64,000 bases of DNA from Citromicrobium bathyomarinum (GTDB lineage Bacteria; Pseudomonadota; Alphaproteobacteria; Sphingomonadales; Sphingomonadaceae), in contig CP155577.1 in assembly GCA_001306305.2 (NCBI GenBank), positions 248,001-312,000 of the forward strand, read 5' to 3'. The translations under genes and the position numbers were made by a program. The notes beneath the pieces are model-generated. The model ran no database searches. It saw only the letters and a program-made list of their open reading frames with translations, and had not been told where the DNA came from. Every line of letters starts with the position of its first letter. The stretch's first letter is position 1. This document shows positions 20,707 through 30,427 of the stretch, piece by piece.

Positions 20707-21657
20707 ATGAAACGCCTGCTCGCCCCGCTCCTGCTGTTTGCCATCGCACCCGGCCTGTCGGGCTGCGTTGCCGCCGCTGCGCCGATCGCGGCGGGGCTGC
20801 TGCTGGGCAAGCGCATGACCGACGACAAGCCCAGCGGCTATGATCGCCCCGGTGTGCAGAGCGCTAGCGCAAAAAGCGAGATCGAGGACGAGAATGTGGC
20901 GATGGCGGCACTGCCCGCTCCGTCCAGCGCCGCTCGCCCCGGCACAGGCTCGCCGACGGAAGGGGCAGGCCCCGGCCAAACCGAGACAAGCAGCGCGACC
21001 CTGACCAACCTTACCGCGCTGCCTCCACCCAGCGGCGCGCCGGGCGAATCGGCGACGGGCGGCTTCGAAGGCCTGTTCGCCGCCGCCACGGCAGTCGCCC
21101 AGCGCGATCCTTACGCGACCGAGCCGCGCCTGTCCGCGCTGCTCGCCGAGCCGGGCCAACTGAAGCCCGAACGTGCGCCCTGCGCCTTCGCACAGACCGC
21201 GGTTCTGGTCGATCTGGACCCCGGTGACGGCGAGGCCCCGCTGACCGACGATATCGCCGCCCCCAACGGGCTGGTCCGCGTGCTCGCCGCGCTGCGTGCG
21301 CAGGAAGTCGCGGTTCTGTGGCTCTCGCGCCATACCGCCGATCGCGCGGGCGCGGTCCGCAAGGCGCTGCTGCGCACCGGGCTCGACCCGCGGGGCGAGG
21401 ACGAACTCTACCTCGTGCGCTACGAGAACGAGAGCAAGGATTCGCGCCGCCAGGATGCCAGCGGCGATTATTGCATCGTCGCGATCCTGGGCGACCAGAA
21501 GCGCGATTTCGATTCGCTGTTCGGATATCTCAAGAACCCGGACGATGCCTTCGCGCTCGATCCGCTGATCGGCGAGGCGTGGTTCCTCGGCCCGGCTCCG
21601 ATCACCGCTGCGATCAGCGCACCCATCACCGCCCAGACACCTCCTTCACAAGGCTAG
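20707..21657 (+). CDS. Lipoprotein with degenerate HAD phosphatase-like domain
   Basis: A 316-residue protein with lipobox LSGC (Cys at about residue 20) and a Pro/Ser/Thr-rich linker (residues 60-120). The C-terminal half carries HAD-like signatures in order: VLVDLDPGD (motif I position, first Asp of a DxD pair), VLWLSRHTA (motif II-like), and ILGDQKRDF (motif IV-like). It resembles secreted HAD acid phosphatases, but whether it is active is uncertain. It sits between scoA (13 bp) and scoB (4 bp) in the same orientation, so it is surely in their operon. A link to CoA transfer is not obvious. Confidence 0.68.
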   Translation: MKRLLAPLLLFAIAPGLSGCVAAAAPIAAGLLLGKRMTDDKPSGYDRPGVQSASAKSEIEDENVAMAALPAPSSAARPGTGSPTEGAGPGQTETSSATLTNLTALPPPSGAPGESATGGFEGLFAAATAVAQRDPYATEPRLSALLAEPGQLKPERAPCAFAQTAVLVDLDPGDGEAPLTDDIAAPNGLVRVLAALRAQEVAVLWLSRHTADRAGAVRKALLRTGLDPRGEDELYLVRYENESKDSRRQDASGDYCIVAILGDQKRDFDSLFGYLKNPDDAFALDPLIGEAWFLGPAPITAAISAPITAQTPPSQG

Positions 21658-21661
21658 AGAC

Positions 21662-22327
21662 ATGACCGAGCAGACCCCCGGCTGGACCCGCGACGAAATG
21701 GCTGCGCGCGCCGCGCGCGAGCTTCAGGATGGCTATTACGTCAACCTGGGCATCGGCATCCCCACGCTGGTCGCCAACCACATCCCGGAAGGCATGCACG
21801 TGACGCTGCAGAGCGAGAACGGCATGCTCGGCATCGGTCCCTTCCCGCTGGAAGGCGAGGAAGACGCGGACCTGATCAACGCGGGCAAGCAGACCATCAG
21901 CGAGCTGGATCACTCCGCCTATTTCGACAGCGCGACCAGCTTTGCGATGATCCGCGGCGGGCATATCGACCTGACCGTGCTGGGCGCGATGGAAGTGGCC
22001 GAGAACGGCGACATCGCCAACTGGATGATTCCCGGCAAGATGATCAAGGGCATGGGCGGCGCGATGGATCTGGTCGCGGGGGTCAAGAAGATCATCGTGG
22101 TGATGGACCACACCAGCAAGCACGGCGACCCCAAGTTCATCCCCGAATGCAGCCTGCCGCTGACCGGTACCAATGTGGTCGACATGATCATCACCAACCT
22201 CGGCGTGTTCCAGCGGCCCGACCACGACAGCGCGTTCCGCCTGATCGAGCTGGCACCGGGCGTGACCGAAGACGATATCGCGAAGAGCACGACGGCGAAC
22301 TACGAGGTCGCGCTAGAAACCGCGTGA
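21662..22327 (+). CDS. scoB: 3-oxoacid CoA-transferase subunit B (SCOT beta)
   Basis: A 221-residue beta subunit. It carries the catalytic glutamate motif SENGMLGIGP at about residue 55 and the GGHIDLTVLGAMEV block near residue 105. It partners ScoA. Its stop codon overlaps the ATG of the next gene (TGATG), which indicates translational coupling. Confidence 0.95.
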   Translation: MTEQTPGWTRDEMAARAARELQDGYYVNLGIGIPTLVANHIPEGMHVTLQSENGMLGIGPFPLEGEEDADLINAGKQTISELDHSAYFDSATSFAMIRGGHIDLTVLGAMEVAENGDIANWMIPGKMIKGMGGAMDLVAGVKKIIVVMDHTSKHGDPKFIPECSLPLTGTNVVDMIITNLGVFQRPDHDSAFRLIELAPGVTEDDIAKSTTANYEVALETA

Positions 22328-23205
22328 TGAAGTGGTGGATCGCGGGGCTGGCGCTGTCGGCCGTGCTGGCGCTGGGCGTGGCCATCGCGCTGACCTCGCC
22401 CCCGAAGCTGCTTTCGATCATCGATCGGATTTCTGGCGGGGGCACCGGCACGCATCGCGCGGGCACGGCGATCCCCTTCGGCAATCATGAGCAGACGCTC
22501 GACGTGTGGGTGCCCGACGCGGCGAGCGAGACACCGCGCCCGGTGATCGTGTTCTTCTACGGCGGCGGCTGGGTGAAGGGCGATCGCGATGCCTATGCCT
22601 TTGCCGGGCGCGCACTCGCTAGCCGCGGCTTCGTGGTGGTCATCCCCGATTATCGCAAGGTGCCGCAGGTGCGCTTCCCGGCCTTCGTCGAGGACGGGGC
22701 CGAGGCGGTGCGCTGGACTCGCGACAATATCGCCCGCTTCGGCGGCGATCCCGGCCGGATCGCACTCGCGGGCCATTCGGCGGGCGCGCACACCGCAGTC
22801 ACGCTGGCGCTGGACCCGCGCTGGCTGAAAGCTGCCGGTGTGGCGCCCGATACCGTGAAGGCCGCGATCGGCCTGTCCGGCCCTTACGACTTCTACCCCT
22901 TCGACAAGAAGCGCTCGATCGACGCGATGTCGCACTGGCCGAGCCCGCGCGACACGCAGCCCATCGAATGGGCGCGCGCCGATGCACCGCCGCTGCTGCT
23001 GATCACGTCAAGCAAGGACACCGTGGTTCGCCCCTACAACACGGAGAACCTCGCGGCGAAGCTGCGCGACCTCGGCGCGCCGGTGCGCACGGAGAACTAC
23101 GAGGACCTGAGCCACGAGGATGTGGTCGTGGCGCTATCCAAGCCGTTTCGCAGCAAAGCCCCGGTGCTCGACCGCAGCGTGACCTTCCTCGACCAAGCGA
23201 TGTGA
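22327..23205 (+). CDS. Alpha/beta hydrolase (carboxylesterase-like)
   Basis: A 292-residue protein with one N-terminal hydrophobic segment (membrane anchor or signal, residues 3-22). It has the oxyanion-hole motif YGGGWVKG (HGGG family variant), nucleophile elbow GHSAG near residue 152, and a late Asp (SSKDTVV) and His (DLSHEDVV) completing a plausible triad. Kynurenine-formamidase/BD-FAE-like esterases share this plan. The ATG overlaps the scoB stop by one base. The substrate is unknown. Confidence 0.82.
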   Translation: MKWWIAGLALSAVLALGVAIALTSPPKLLSIIDRISGGGTGTHRAGTAIPFGNHEQTLDVWVPDAASETPRPVIVFFYGGGWVKGDRDAYAFAGRALASRGFVVVIPDYRKVPQVRFPAFVEDGAEAVRWTRDNIARFGGDPGRIALAGHSAGAHTAVTLALDPRWLKAAGVAPDTVKAAIGLSGPYDFYPFDKKRSIDAMSHWPSPRDTQPIEWARADAPPLLLITSSKDTVVRPYNTENLAAKLRDLGAPVRTENYEDLSHEDVVVALSKPFRSKAPVLDRSVTFLDQAM

Positions 23206-23251
23206 TCCGCCCGGCTTGACCTCGCCACCGCGCTGGCCCAGCGAAGCGGCC

Positions 23252-24406
23252 ATGTGGCTCGATAAACCCCGCAATCCGAATGCGCCGCTCGCCGGCCTCA
23301 AGGTGCTCGAACTCGCGCGCATCCTCGCAGGCCCCTTCGCCGGGCAGACCCTGGCTGATCTTGGCGCGGACGTGATCAAGGTTGAAGCGCCCGAGGGCGA
23401 CGGGACGCGGCTGTGGGGCCCACCTTTCGTGGAGCGCGAGGACGGCGCGCGCGAGGCGGCCTATTACAACGGCTGCAATCGGGGGAAGCGTGGGATTACC
23501 GCGGATTTTCGCAATGCGGACGATCTCGCCCGGGTGACCACTCTCGCAGCCGAAGCCGACGTGGTGCTGGAGAATTTTCTGCCCGGCAAGCTGACCAAGT
23601 TCGGCCTCGACTACGCCAGCCTGTCCGCCTCCAATCCCGCTCTTGTCTACTGCTCCATCAGCGGCTTCGGGCAGGATGGCCCGCGCCGCGATGAGCCGGG
23701 CTACGACTTCGTGATCCAGGCGATGAGCGGGTTCATGGCGCTGACGGGCGAGCCCGAGGGCGAGCCGATGAAGCACGGCATGTCGATTTCGGACCTGTTC
23801 TGCGGGCTCTATTCGACCATCGCGATCCAGGCCGCGCTGGCGATGCGGGCGCGGACGGGGCCGATGGAGGGGAGGGGCCAGCATATCGACATGGCGCTCT
23901 ACGATTGCTCGGTCGCGCTGCTCGCCCATCAGGCGCAAAGCTTCTTCGCCACCGGTGAGAACCCGCCACGCATGGGCAACATGCACGCGCAGGTCAGCGC
24001 CTATGGCGTGTTCCCGACCAAGGACGGCCCAATCGTGCTCGCGCCTGCAAACGACCGGCTGTTCCGCAGGCTGCTCGAAGTGTTCGAGCGGCACGATCTG
24101 CTGGGTGACGAACGCTTCGCCACCAACGAGGCGCGGATCGCCAACCGCGCCGAGATCGACGGGATCATCGCCGCGGAGACCGCGCAGTGGGATCGTGAAG
24201 CGCTGCTGCGCCATTGTCGCGAGGCGGGTGTCCCCGCAGGGCCGATCTACGAGGTTTCCGAAGTGTTCGAAGAGCCGCAGGTGCAGGCGCGCGGGATGAC
24301 CTTCCCGATGGCCGAGGGGCTGACCGGCCTGCGCAGCCCGTTCAAATTCTCCGACGCCGAGCTGGCACTGGGCGAGCCTTCGCCCAGGCTAGGGCAGGAC
24401 GACTAG
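23252..24406 (+). CDS. CaiB/BaiF (family III) CoA-transferase
   Basis: A 384-residue protein with the family III signature near its start (LKVLELARILAGPFAGQTL, residues 17-35), the LGADVIKVE block and the GFGQDGPRRDEPGYD region containing the catalytic aspartate position. Members swap CoA between organic acids. A TTG at 23216 would add 12 residues, but ATG at 23252 fits the family better. It follows the scoA-scoB-esterase cluster, giving two unrelated CoA-transferase types in one run. It overlaps the convergent DUF418 gene by 4 bp. Confidence 0.9.
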   Translation: MWLDKPRNPNAPLAGLKVLELARILAGPFAGQTLADLGADVIKVEAPEGDGTRLWGPPFVEREDGAREAAYYNGCNRGKRGITADFRNADDLARVTTLAAEADVVLENFLPGKLTKFGLDYASLSASNPALVYCSISGFGQDGPRRDEPGYDFVIQAMSGFMALTGEPEGEPMKHGMSISDLFCGLYSTIAIQAALAMRARTGPMEGRGQHIDMALYDCSVALLAHQAQSFFATGENPPRMGNMHAQVSAYGVFPTKDGPIVLAPANDRLFRRLLEVFERHDLLGDERFATNEARIANRAEIDGIIAAETAQWDREALLRHCREAGVPAGPIYEVSEVFEEPQVQARGMTFPMAEGLTGLRSPFKFSDAELALGEPSPRLGQDD

Positions 24407-25635
24407 CGCCTGATCGGGCCGAAGCGCCCGCGCGCGATGCCGCGCCACAGCCACTCGAACGGGCCTTGTCGGAAACGCGCCAGCCAGAGCGGCGACCAGA
24501 TCAGCATCAGCACGATCGGCACGAAAGCGAGCGCAAAGGCTCCGCCGCGCGACACTGTCCCGTAGAGGCCCAGCCCCCAGGAATTGAACAGCAGCGCGAA
24601 CACCACGCTGGTAAGAAGGTAGTTGGTGAGCGACAGGCGCCCGGTCGCGGCGAGAACGCGGCGCAGCGCGCTCTCCCGACCGGCGAACAGAGCCATCACC
24701 AGCGCGGCATAGGCGATCGCCAGCAGCAGATCGAAGGGCAGCGACCAGAAGAGCGAGACCGGACCGACCACCGCGCCGGTAAAGCCCGTCCACATATCCA
24801 CCAGCATCAGCAGCACCAGCGGCGGCAGGGCGATCAGCGCGAGTTTTCGCGCCAGAGCAAGGCAGCGTGCGCGCGGCCAGCTACCCTGCAGGAGGCCGCT
24901 GCGCCACAGGCCTGCTCCCACCAACATTGTGCCCAGCGCGGAAGGGACGCCGGGCACCTGGGTCTCCAGCGCCGGGCCGAACCCGGCGATGCGGCGTGCA
25001 AACCGCTCGGCAAAACTCTCGGTACCGATCATCTGCCCGTAGCGGAGCGCATCCGGGTTTGCGCCGAAGGCCCAGTCGGGCAGCAGCGCCTGCTGGGTGC
25101 CCGGCTCTGCAGTTAGCCACTGGTACGCAATCAGCGTGCCGCCGATCACGTGCAGCACCATCAGGATGCCGCCCGCGACCAGCAATCTGCGCGCATCCAG
25201 CCGCAAGAACAGCGGCACGAACAGGCCCGCCATTGCGTAGAGCCGCAGCACGTCGTTATTCGCGAGCAGGATCGCGTGAGCACCGCCGATCGCGAACAGC
25301 ACCAGCATGCGCAGCGCATGGTCGCGCAGCGGGTGACCGCGTCGGTCCTTTCCCGCACGTTCGATCAGGATCGCGACTCCTGCGCCGAACAGCATGGCGA
25401 ACAGGCTGCGAAACTTGTCTTCCACCAGCAGGAAGCTGAGCGCCCAGTCAATCGCATCGAGCGCGCTCTCGCTGCCCGCCGCCGCCGGATTGAAATAGGC
25501 AGCCGGGGGCAGCGCATAGATATAGACGTTCATCAGTGCGATGCCCGCCACGGCAATGCCGCGCAGCGCATCGAGCGCGACGACCCGCCCTCCCGAGGGA
25601 CCGGGCGCGGTCAGTACAGTGCCGCGCCGGTCCAC
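24403..25635 (-). CDS. DUF418 / YeiB-family membrane protein
   Basis: A 410-residue protein with about ten hydrophobic segments. The N-terminal block VALDALRGIAVAGIALMNV and the C-terminal DUF418 region (TGRLSLTNYLLTSV, then FRQGPFEWLWR) are diagnostic of the YeiB/DUF418 family. The role is unknown; acyltransferase-like or transport functions have been proposed for the family. The GTG start lies 4 bp after the metK stop, so it should be expressed with metK. Confidence 0.85.
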   Translation of the reverse strand: MDRRGTVLTAPGPSGGRVVALDALRGIAVAGIALMNVYIYALPPAAYFNPAAAGSESALDAIDWALSFLLVEDKFRSLFAMLFGAGVAILIERAGKDRRGHPLRDHALRMLVLFAIGGAHAILLANNDVLRLYAMAGLFVPLFLRLDARRLLVAGGILMVLHVIGGTLIAYQWLTAEPGTQQALLPDWAFGANPDALRYGQMIGTESFAERFARRIAGFGPALETQVPGVPSALGTMLVGAGLWRSGLLQGSWPRARCLALARKLALIALPPLVLLMLVDMWTGFTGAVVGPVSLFWSLPFDLLLAIAYAALVMALFAGRESALRRVLAATGRLSLTNYLLTSVVFALLFNSWGLGLYGTVSRGGAFALAFVPIVLMLIWSPLWLARFRQGPFEWLWRGIARGRFGPIRR

Positions 25636-25639
25636 CGGA

Positions 25640-26860
25640 TTACTTGCCGACGGCAGCCTTCAGGTCGTCGACCAGGTCGGTGCGCTCCCACGGGAAGGCG
25701 TCGCCCGCTGCCGTCCGACCGAAGTGGCCATAGGCCGCGCTCTGCTTGTAGATCGGCTTGTTCAGGCCAAGGTGCGTGCGGATGCCGCGCGGGGTCAGTC
25801 CGCCCAGCTTGGTCATCCCGCGAATCGCATCTTCCAGCGCCTCTTCGGAGACCGTGCCCGTGCCGTGCAGGTCGACGTAGACCGACAGCGGCTCGGAAAC
25901 GCCGATCGCGTAGGACAGCTGGATGGTGCAATGCGTGGCGAGGCCTGCTGCCACGACGTTCTTCGCCAGATAGCGGGTGATGTAGGCGGCCGAGCGGTCG
26001 ACCTTGGTCGGGTCCTTTCCGCTGAACGCGCCGCCGCCGTGCGGGGCTGCGCCGCCATAGGTGTCGACGATGATCTTGCGACCCGTCAGCCCGGCGTCAC
26101 CGTCCGGCCCGCCGATCTCGAACGCGCCGGTCGGGTTGATGTGCCACACCGTATCGCCGTCGATCAGGCCGTCGGGCAGCACTTCGCCCACGGCCTTCTT
26201 CACGTAGGCCTTCAGCTCGGCTTCCTTGTCGCCCTGGTCGTAACCCTTGGCGTGCTGGGTCGAGACGACGATCGCCATGGCTTTCACCGGCTTGCCGTTT
26301 TCGTAGCGCAGCGTGACCTGGCTCTTGGCGTCGGGTTCGAGGAACGGTGCCGTGCCCGACTTGCGGTCGTCGGCCAGCCGCTGGAGAATCTTGTGGCTGT
26401 AATCGAGCGTCGCAGGCATCAGGTCGGGCGTCTCGTTGCAGGCATAGCCGAACATGATGCCCTGGTCGCCCGCGCCTTCGTCCTTGTTGGACCCGTCGGT
26501 GCCGGCGTCCACGCCCTGCGCGATTTCGCTCGACTGGCCGTGCAGGTGGTTTTCGAAGGTGAACGTCTGCCAGTGGAAACCGGTCTGTTCGTAGCCGATT
26601 TCCTTCACCGTATCGCGCACGACCTGCTCGATCTCTTCGGCGGCACCCGGCTTCCACTCGCCATTATCGTACATCGGCGTGCAGCGGATCTCCCCCGCGA
26701 GCACGACGCGCTGCGTGGTGGTGAGCGTTTCGCAGGCGACTCGCGACTCGGGATCCTTGCTGAGCATCAGATCGACGATCGCATCCGAAATCTGGTCGGA
26801 AACCTTGTCCGGATGGCCTTCGGAAACGCTTTCGGAGGTGAAGATATAGCTGCTGCGCAT
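25640..26860 (-). CDS. metK: S-adenosylmethionine synthetase
   Basis: A 406-residue enzyme making S-adenosylmethionine from methionine and ATP. Signatures present are [20 protein letters not shown] near the start (shown only as a landmark), [12 protein letters not shown] at about residue 130 and [16 protein letters not shown] near residue 272. A short palindromic operator candidate lies 20 bp upstream of the ATG. It is the first gene before a DUF418 membrane protein and is preceded by lnt on the same strand. Confidence 0.97.
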   Translation of the reverse strand: MRSSYIFTSESVSEGHPDKVSDQISDAIVDLMLSKDPESRVACETLTTTQRVVLAGEIRCTPMYDNGEWKPGAAEEIEQVVRDTVKEIGYEQTGFHWQTFTFENHLHGQSSEIAQGVDAGTDGSNKDEGAGDQGIMFGYACNETPDLMPATLDYSHKILQRLADDRKSGTAPFLEPDAKSQVTLRYENGKPVKAMAIVVSTQHAKGYDQGDKEAELKAYVKKAVGEVLPDGLIDGDTVWHINPTGAFEIGGPDGDAGLTGRKIIVDTYGGAAPHGGGAFSGKDPTKVDRSAAYITRYLAKNVVAAGLATHCTIQLSYAIGVSEPLSVYVDLHGTGTVSEEALEDAIRGMTKLGGLTPRGIRTHLGLNKPIYKQSAAYGHFGRTAAGDAFPWERTDLVDDLKAAVGK

Positions 26861-26880
26861 TGGTCGACGTTACCTCGATA

Positions 26881-26894
26881 TAAAGAGTTCTTTA
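26881..26894. promoter_or_regulatory. Operator-like dyad upstream of metK
   Basis: TAAAGA-GT-TCTTTA is a perfect six-base inverted repeat, 20 bp before the metK start, with partial symmetry extending outward (CGATA on one side, AGTCTCG on the other). ArsR-family regulators that sense S-adenosylmethionine or S-adenosylhomocysteine control metK in many alphaproteobacteria through similar dyads. Assignment to one of them is inference. No SAM riboswitch fold was recognised in this 50-bp gap. Confidence 0.5.
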
Positions 26895-26910
26895 AGTCTC
26901 GATGTGCGCC

Positions 26911-28485
26911 CTAAACCCGCCTGCGCCGGTTGACAACTAGGGAGCCGCCGAGGAGTGCGAGCGCCCAGATCAGCGCCAGCCAGTTGCCCAGCCGCGCGAA
27001 CAGCGTCGGCGCCCCGGCGGGCGGCACCTTGCCTTCGATCCGCGCCTGCTCGCCCATTGCCATATGCTGGCGGACGACGCCCCGCGCGTCGATCACGCCG
27101 CTGATCCCGGTGGTGGTAGAACGCAGCACCGGCAGGCCTTCTTCGATCGCACGCATGCGGGCCTGCGCCAGATGCTGTGGCGGCCCGGTCGGCCCGAACC
27201 AGCCGTCGATCGAGGGGTTCACGATGTAGTCCGGGCGGTTGGTGCGATCGACCACCTGACCGGAGAAGATGATTTCGTAGCAGATCTGCACGCCCGCACG
27301 GCCATAGGCGCCCAGATCGAGCGTCTGCGGACCCGGGCCGGGATGGAAATCGATCGAGCCTGCCACCAGCCGCGACAGGCCGAGCGGTTCCAGAACGTCG
27401 CGAAACGGCAGATATTCACCATAAGGCACCAGATGCGCCTTGCGATAGCTGCCGGTGATCTCGCCCTGGTCGTTCAGCACGGTGACCACGTTGTAGGCCC
27501 CCGTCACGGTGTCCCCGTCCACCTCGAGATCGGTCGTCCCGGTCAGCAGCAGTCCGCCCTCGCCGATCACACGGGCGAGCCGGGCTCGCGCGAAAGCGGG
27601 GTCGCGCCCGGCGGTGGTCGCGGCGTAGAAACGCTCGGGATAGCCCTCGCGCAGATAGTCCGGCAGCACGCCCTCGGGCCACAGCACCAGCCGCTGATCG
27701 GGCTCGCTCGCAGGCGGGCGGGCGGATAGCGCCGCGAGCGTGAGGAAGCTCGGCTCGTACTGACGCGGATCGTTCAGCTCGTCCTGATCGAGATCGGGCT
27801 GGACCAGCGTGTAGTCGAGCTCACCCTCACGCCCAGCCCCCACGGGCCAGTACATCGCAACCGCAAGCAGGACCGAGGCGATCCCGAAACGCAGCCATTC
27901 GCGGCGCAGCACCTGGTCGATCAGCATCGCGGCCAGCACCACCGCGATACCCGACAGCGCGTAGGTGCCGGTCAGCGGAAGCAGCCCGGCCAGCCCCGGC
28001 CGGTCGAACGGGCCGAGCATGGCGAGGCTGAAGGGCCCCCAGGCATAGCCGGTGAACAGGGTCGCGCGCAGCCACTCGGTCAGCACCCAGGCCCCGCCCA
28101 GCGCCAGCGCATAGGCCAGCGTACTGCGACCACGCGCCAGCCGGTAGGCGGCGGCAAAGGCGATTGCGGGGTAGAGCGCGAGGAAGGTCGACAGCAGCGG
28201 CACCGCGAGCCAGCCGAGAATGGCGGGCATCCGGTCCTGATGGGTGAAGGCGGTCGCAATCCACGTGTTGGTGACGGTGAAGTGGGCGAGCGCGAACAGC
28301 CATCCGCGCAGGAATGCGCCCCGCACCGTCGGGCTGAAGCGGATCAGCACCGCCGCCGCGCCCAGCGCGAGCAGCGCGAGAGGCCACAGGTGGAAGGGCG
28401 GGAAGCCGAGCGCGGAAATGCCGCCCAGCACCAGCAGGGTCAGGCGTGGATGCGCCAGCGCGAAAGGCAGCGCCCGGTTCAGCAC
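26911..28485 (-). CDS. lnt: Apolipoprotein N-acyltransferase
   Basis: A 524-residue inner-membrane enzyme with about six N-terminal hydrophobic segments and a periplasmic nitrilase-like domain. The catalytic Glu-Lys-Cys triad is visible as E in LVLWPEGVLP, K in GSYRKAHLVPYGE and C in GVQICYEIIFSG. It adds the third acyl chain to lipoproteins, the last step after Lgt and LspA. It lies between metK and the DUF4167 gene on the same strand. Confidence 0.95.
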   Translation of the reverse strand: MLNRALPFALAHPRLTLLVLGGISALGFPPFHLWPLALLALGAAAVLIRFSPTVRGAFLRGWLFALAHFTVTNTWIATAFTHQDRMPAILGWLAVPLLSTFLALYPAIAFAAAYRLARGRSTLAYALALGGAWVLTEWLRATLFTGYAWGPFSLAMLGPFDRPGLAGLLPLTGTYALSGIAVVLAAMLIDQVLRREWLRFGIASVLLAVAMYWPVGAGREGELDYTLVQPDLDQDELNDPRQYEPSFLTLAALSARPPASEPDQRLVLWPEGVLPDYLREGYPERFYAATTAGRDPAFARARLARVIGEGGLLLTGTTDLEVDGDTVTGAYNVVTVLNDQGEITGSYRKAHLVPYGEYLPFRDVLEPLGLSRLVAGSIDFHPGPGPQTLDLGAYGRAGVQICYEIIFSGQVVDRTNRPDYIVNPSIDGWFGPTGPPQHLAQARMRAIEEGLPVLRSTTTGISGVIDARGVVRQHMAMGEQARIEGKVPPAGAPTLFARLGNWLALIWALALLGGSLVVNRRRRV

Positions 28486-28575
28486 GGGGGCTGCCCGCGC
28501 CGTGCCGGGCGGGTCACCGGCTCAGTGCCGACCGCGCCACGCGACCACATTGGTCGGGCCACACGCATCGCGCTG

Positions 28576-29352
28576 TCAGCCTACCGCGCTCAGCGCCTCG
28601 TCATCACCATCGTCGGCCGCTTTGCGGGTCCGCCGACGCGGCTTAGCCGCTGCCTTGGCCGGCTTGGCATCTTCGTCGCCGTCGCCAGCCGTCGCCGCCG
28701 CGATGGCAGGCGGCAGGACGTTGGCGTCGATTTCGCCGTCATCGCCCTTGTTGTCGTCGCTATCCTTGTCCGCCTTGCGCGAGGTCTTGCGTGCCTTCGG
28801 AGCGGCGCGGCGCGGTTCGCTGCTGCGCTTGCGCACGAAGGGGTTGTCGTCGCTTTCGAACTCGTCGTCGCCATCATTGGCGTCGGAATCGGCATCGGAC
28901 GACGTGTCGTCATCGTCGGAGCGATCGCGACCGCGCTGGCGTTCGCTGCGGTTGCCCTTCTTGGGCTTGCGCCGTTCGTCGTTGCGATTGTCGTCGCCAC
29001 GATTGCCGCTGCTGCGGTTGTCATTGCCACGATCGTCGTCGTCTTCGTCGGTATCGTCGTTCGCACGGTCGCGCCCGGTGTCGCGCTTGGCGCGCTGTTC
29101 GTCCTGGCGGGCCTTATTGTCGGCGATGACGCGGAAATAGTGGTCCGCGAACTGCAGATAGTACTCCGTCTGCACGCGGTCGCCATTGTGCTGGGCGTCC
29201 TGCGCGAGCTTCTTGTACTTGTCCAGCAGCTGGGGTGCATTGCCCCGTGCGCGGCTGTCGATCCGGTTGGAGCTGTTACCGCCCCCGCCCTGATTGCGAT
29301 TGCCGCGGCCGCGCCGCCGGTTGTTGTTGTTGCGATTACTGTTGTTGTTCAA
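28576..29352 (-). CDS. DUF4167 protein, Asn/Arg-rich and acidic
   Basis: A 258-residue soluble protein. Residues 1 to about 90 hold the DUF4167 core (Asn-rich, Arg-rich start, then LLDKYKKLAQDAQHNGDRVQTEYYLQFADHYFRV, given as two adjoining blocks: LLDKYKKLAQDAQ and QTEYYLQFADHYFRV). The rest is disordered with alternating acidic (DDTDEDDDD) and basic runs. The family is conserved in alphaproteobacteria without known function; nucleic acid binding is a guess from charge. The TTG at 29352 is chosen because GAGGGAAG lies just upstream and homology starts there. An ATG at 29421 would add 23 unlikely residues. Confidence 0.8.
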   Translation of the reverse strand: MNNNSNRNNNNRRRGRGNRNQGGGGNSSNRIDSRARGNAPQLLDKYKKLAQDAQHNGDRVQTEYYLQFADHYFRVIADNKARQDEQRAKRDTGRDRANDDTDEDDDDRGNDNRSSGNRGDDNRNDERRKPKKGNRSERQRGRDRSDDDDTSSDADSDANDGDDEFESDDNPFVRKRSSEPRRAAPKARKTSRKADKDSDDNKGDDGEIDANVLPPAIAAATAGDGDEDAKPAKAAAKPRRRTRKAADDGDDEALSAVG

Positions 29353-29548
29353 GGAATTAGTCTTCCCTCGTGGTCGGGCCAATAGATGCGGCGTCGCAGC
29401 TGTGCTGGGTCCGCGGCCCACCTGTCCCTAAGCATGATCTTCGAACTCTTGCCGATCGCAAGCCCTTGAAGGAGCCTGGTCCCACCGCAAATGTCGGATC
29501 GCGACCCGGGCGAGAAACCGTCCATTTCTTGCCAGGTCGAGACCGGAC

Positions 29549-30427
29549 TTACCGGTTGGCTTTCCCTTTGCCAACCCCTTGCGACATAATCATTGCGCGC
29601 GGGTGTCCGTTCAGGTCCCGGCGCATGGCGTTCTCAAGCCCTTGATTTTGCGCGAGTGCGGCGACTGCCTCATGCTGCGTACCGCCGATTTCGAAGATGG
29701 CGATCCCATCAGGCGTCAACAAGGGCGCGATTTGCGGGAGTAGGATTCGGTAATCGTCGAGACCTTCGGGCCCCGCAAACAGCGCCGATCCCGGCTCGTG
29801 CTCGCGCACGCACGGGTCGAGCGATGCGTCATCCTCGACATAGGGCGGATTGCACAGGACCAGGTCGAACGTGCCCAAATCGCGCTGCCAGCCATCCCGG
29901 CGCCAGCTGCGCCGCAGGAACCTGGCACGCTCCGCCAGCCCCAGCTTGCGCGCATTGCACTGCGCGACGCGCAGCGCGGGCATGGAGGCATCGAGACCAA
30001 TCCCCTCCGCCTCGGGCCACTGATACAGCGCCGCCAGCAGCAGCGCGCCCGACCCGGTGCCGAGGTCGAGGATGCGCTGCGGCGGTTCGCCCGTCCCGAA
30101 GTGCTCCTGCGCGGCGTCGATCAGCGTCTCGCTATCCCCGCGCGGGATCAGGACGGCGGGCGTGACCTTCAGCTCGAACCCATAGAACTCGGCACTGCCG
30201 GTGATGTAGGCAACCGGCTCGTGTCCCAGCCGCCGCGCGAACAGCGGAGCGAAGCCATCGGGCACCGGATCACGCATATGGTGAAGCAGCATGGCCGAGC
30301 GTGAGCATCCCAGCGCGTGCGCCATCAGCAGCTCGGCATCGATCCGCGCCCATGCGACGTCGAGCAGGCTCGCCGCCTCGCGGATGACCTCGCCGACACT
30401 GCCCTTCAGGTCGACAGCATCACTCAT
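29549..30427 (-). CDS. prmC: Release factor glutamine methyltransferase
   Basis: A 292-residue SAM-dependent enzyme that methylates the GGQ glutamine of release factors. SAM motif I is [14 protein letters not shown], and the substrate-binding NPPYVE tetrad extension is present near residue 190. Its start overlaps the end of prfA by 8 bp, the usual prfA-prmC coupling, so enzyme and substrate are co-produced. Confidence 0.95.
   Translation of the reverse strand: MSDAVDLKGSVGEVIREAASLLDVAWARIDAELLMAHALGCSRSAMLLHHMRDPVPDGFAPLFARRLGHEPVAYITGSAEFYGFELKVTPAVLIPRGDSETLIDAAQEHFGTGEPPQRILDLGTGSGALLLAALYQWPEAEGIGLDASMPALRVAQCNARKLGLAERARFLRRSWRRDGWQRDLGTFDLVLCNPPYVEDDASLDPCVREHEPGSALFAGPEGLDDYRILLPQIAPLLTPDGIAIFEIGGTQHEAVAALAQNQGLENAMRRDLNGHPRAMIMSQGVGKGKANR

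Noticed and set aside
26861..26910. SAM riboswitch upstream of metK
   Set aside because: The gap between lnt and metK is only 50 bp and shows no SAM-II or SAM/SAH-type pseudoknot sequence; only the short TAAAGA dyad is convincing.
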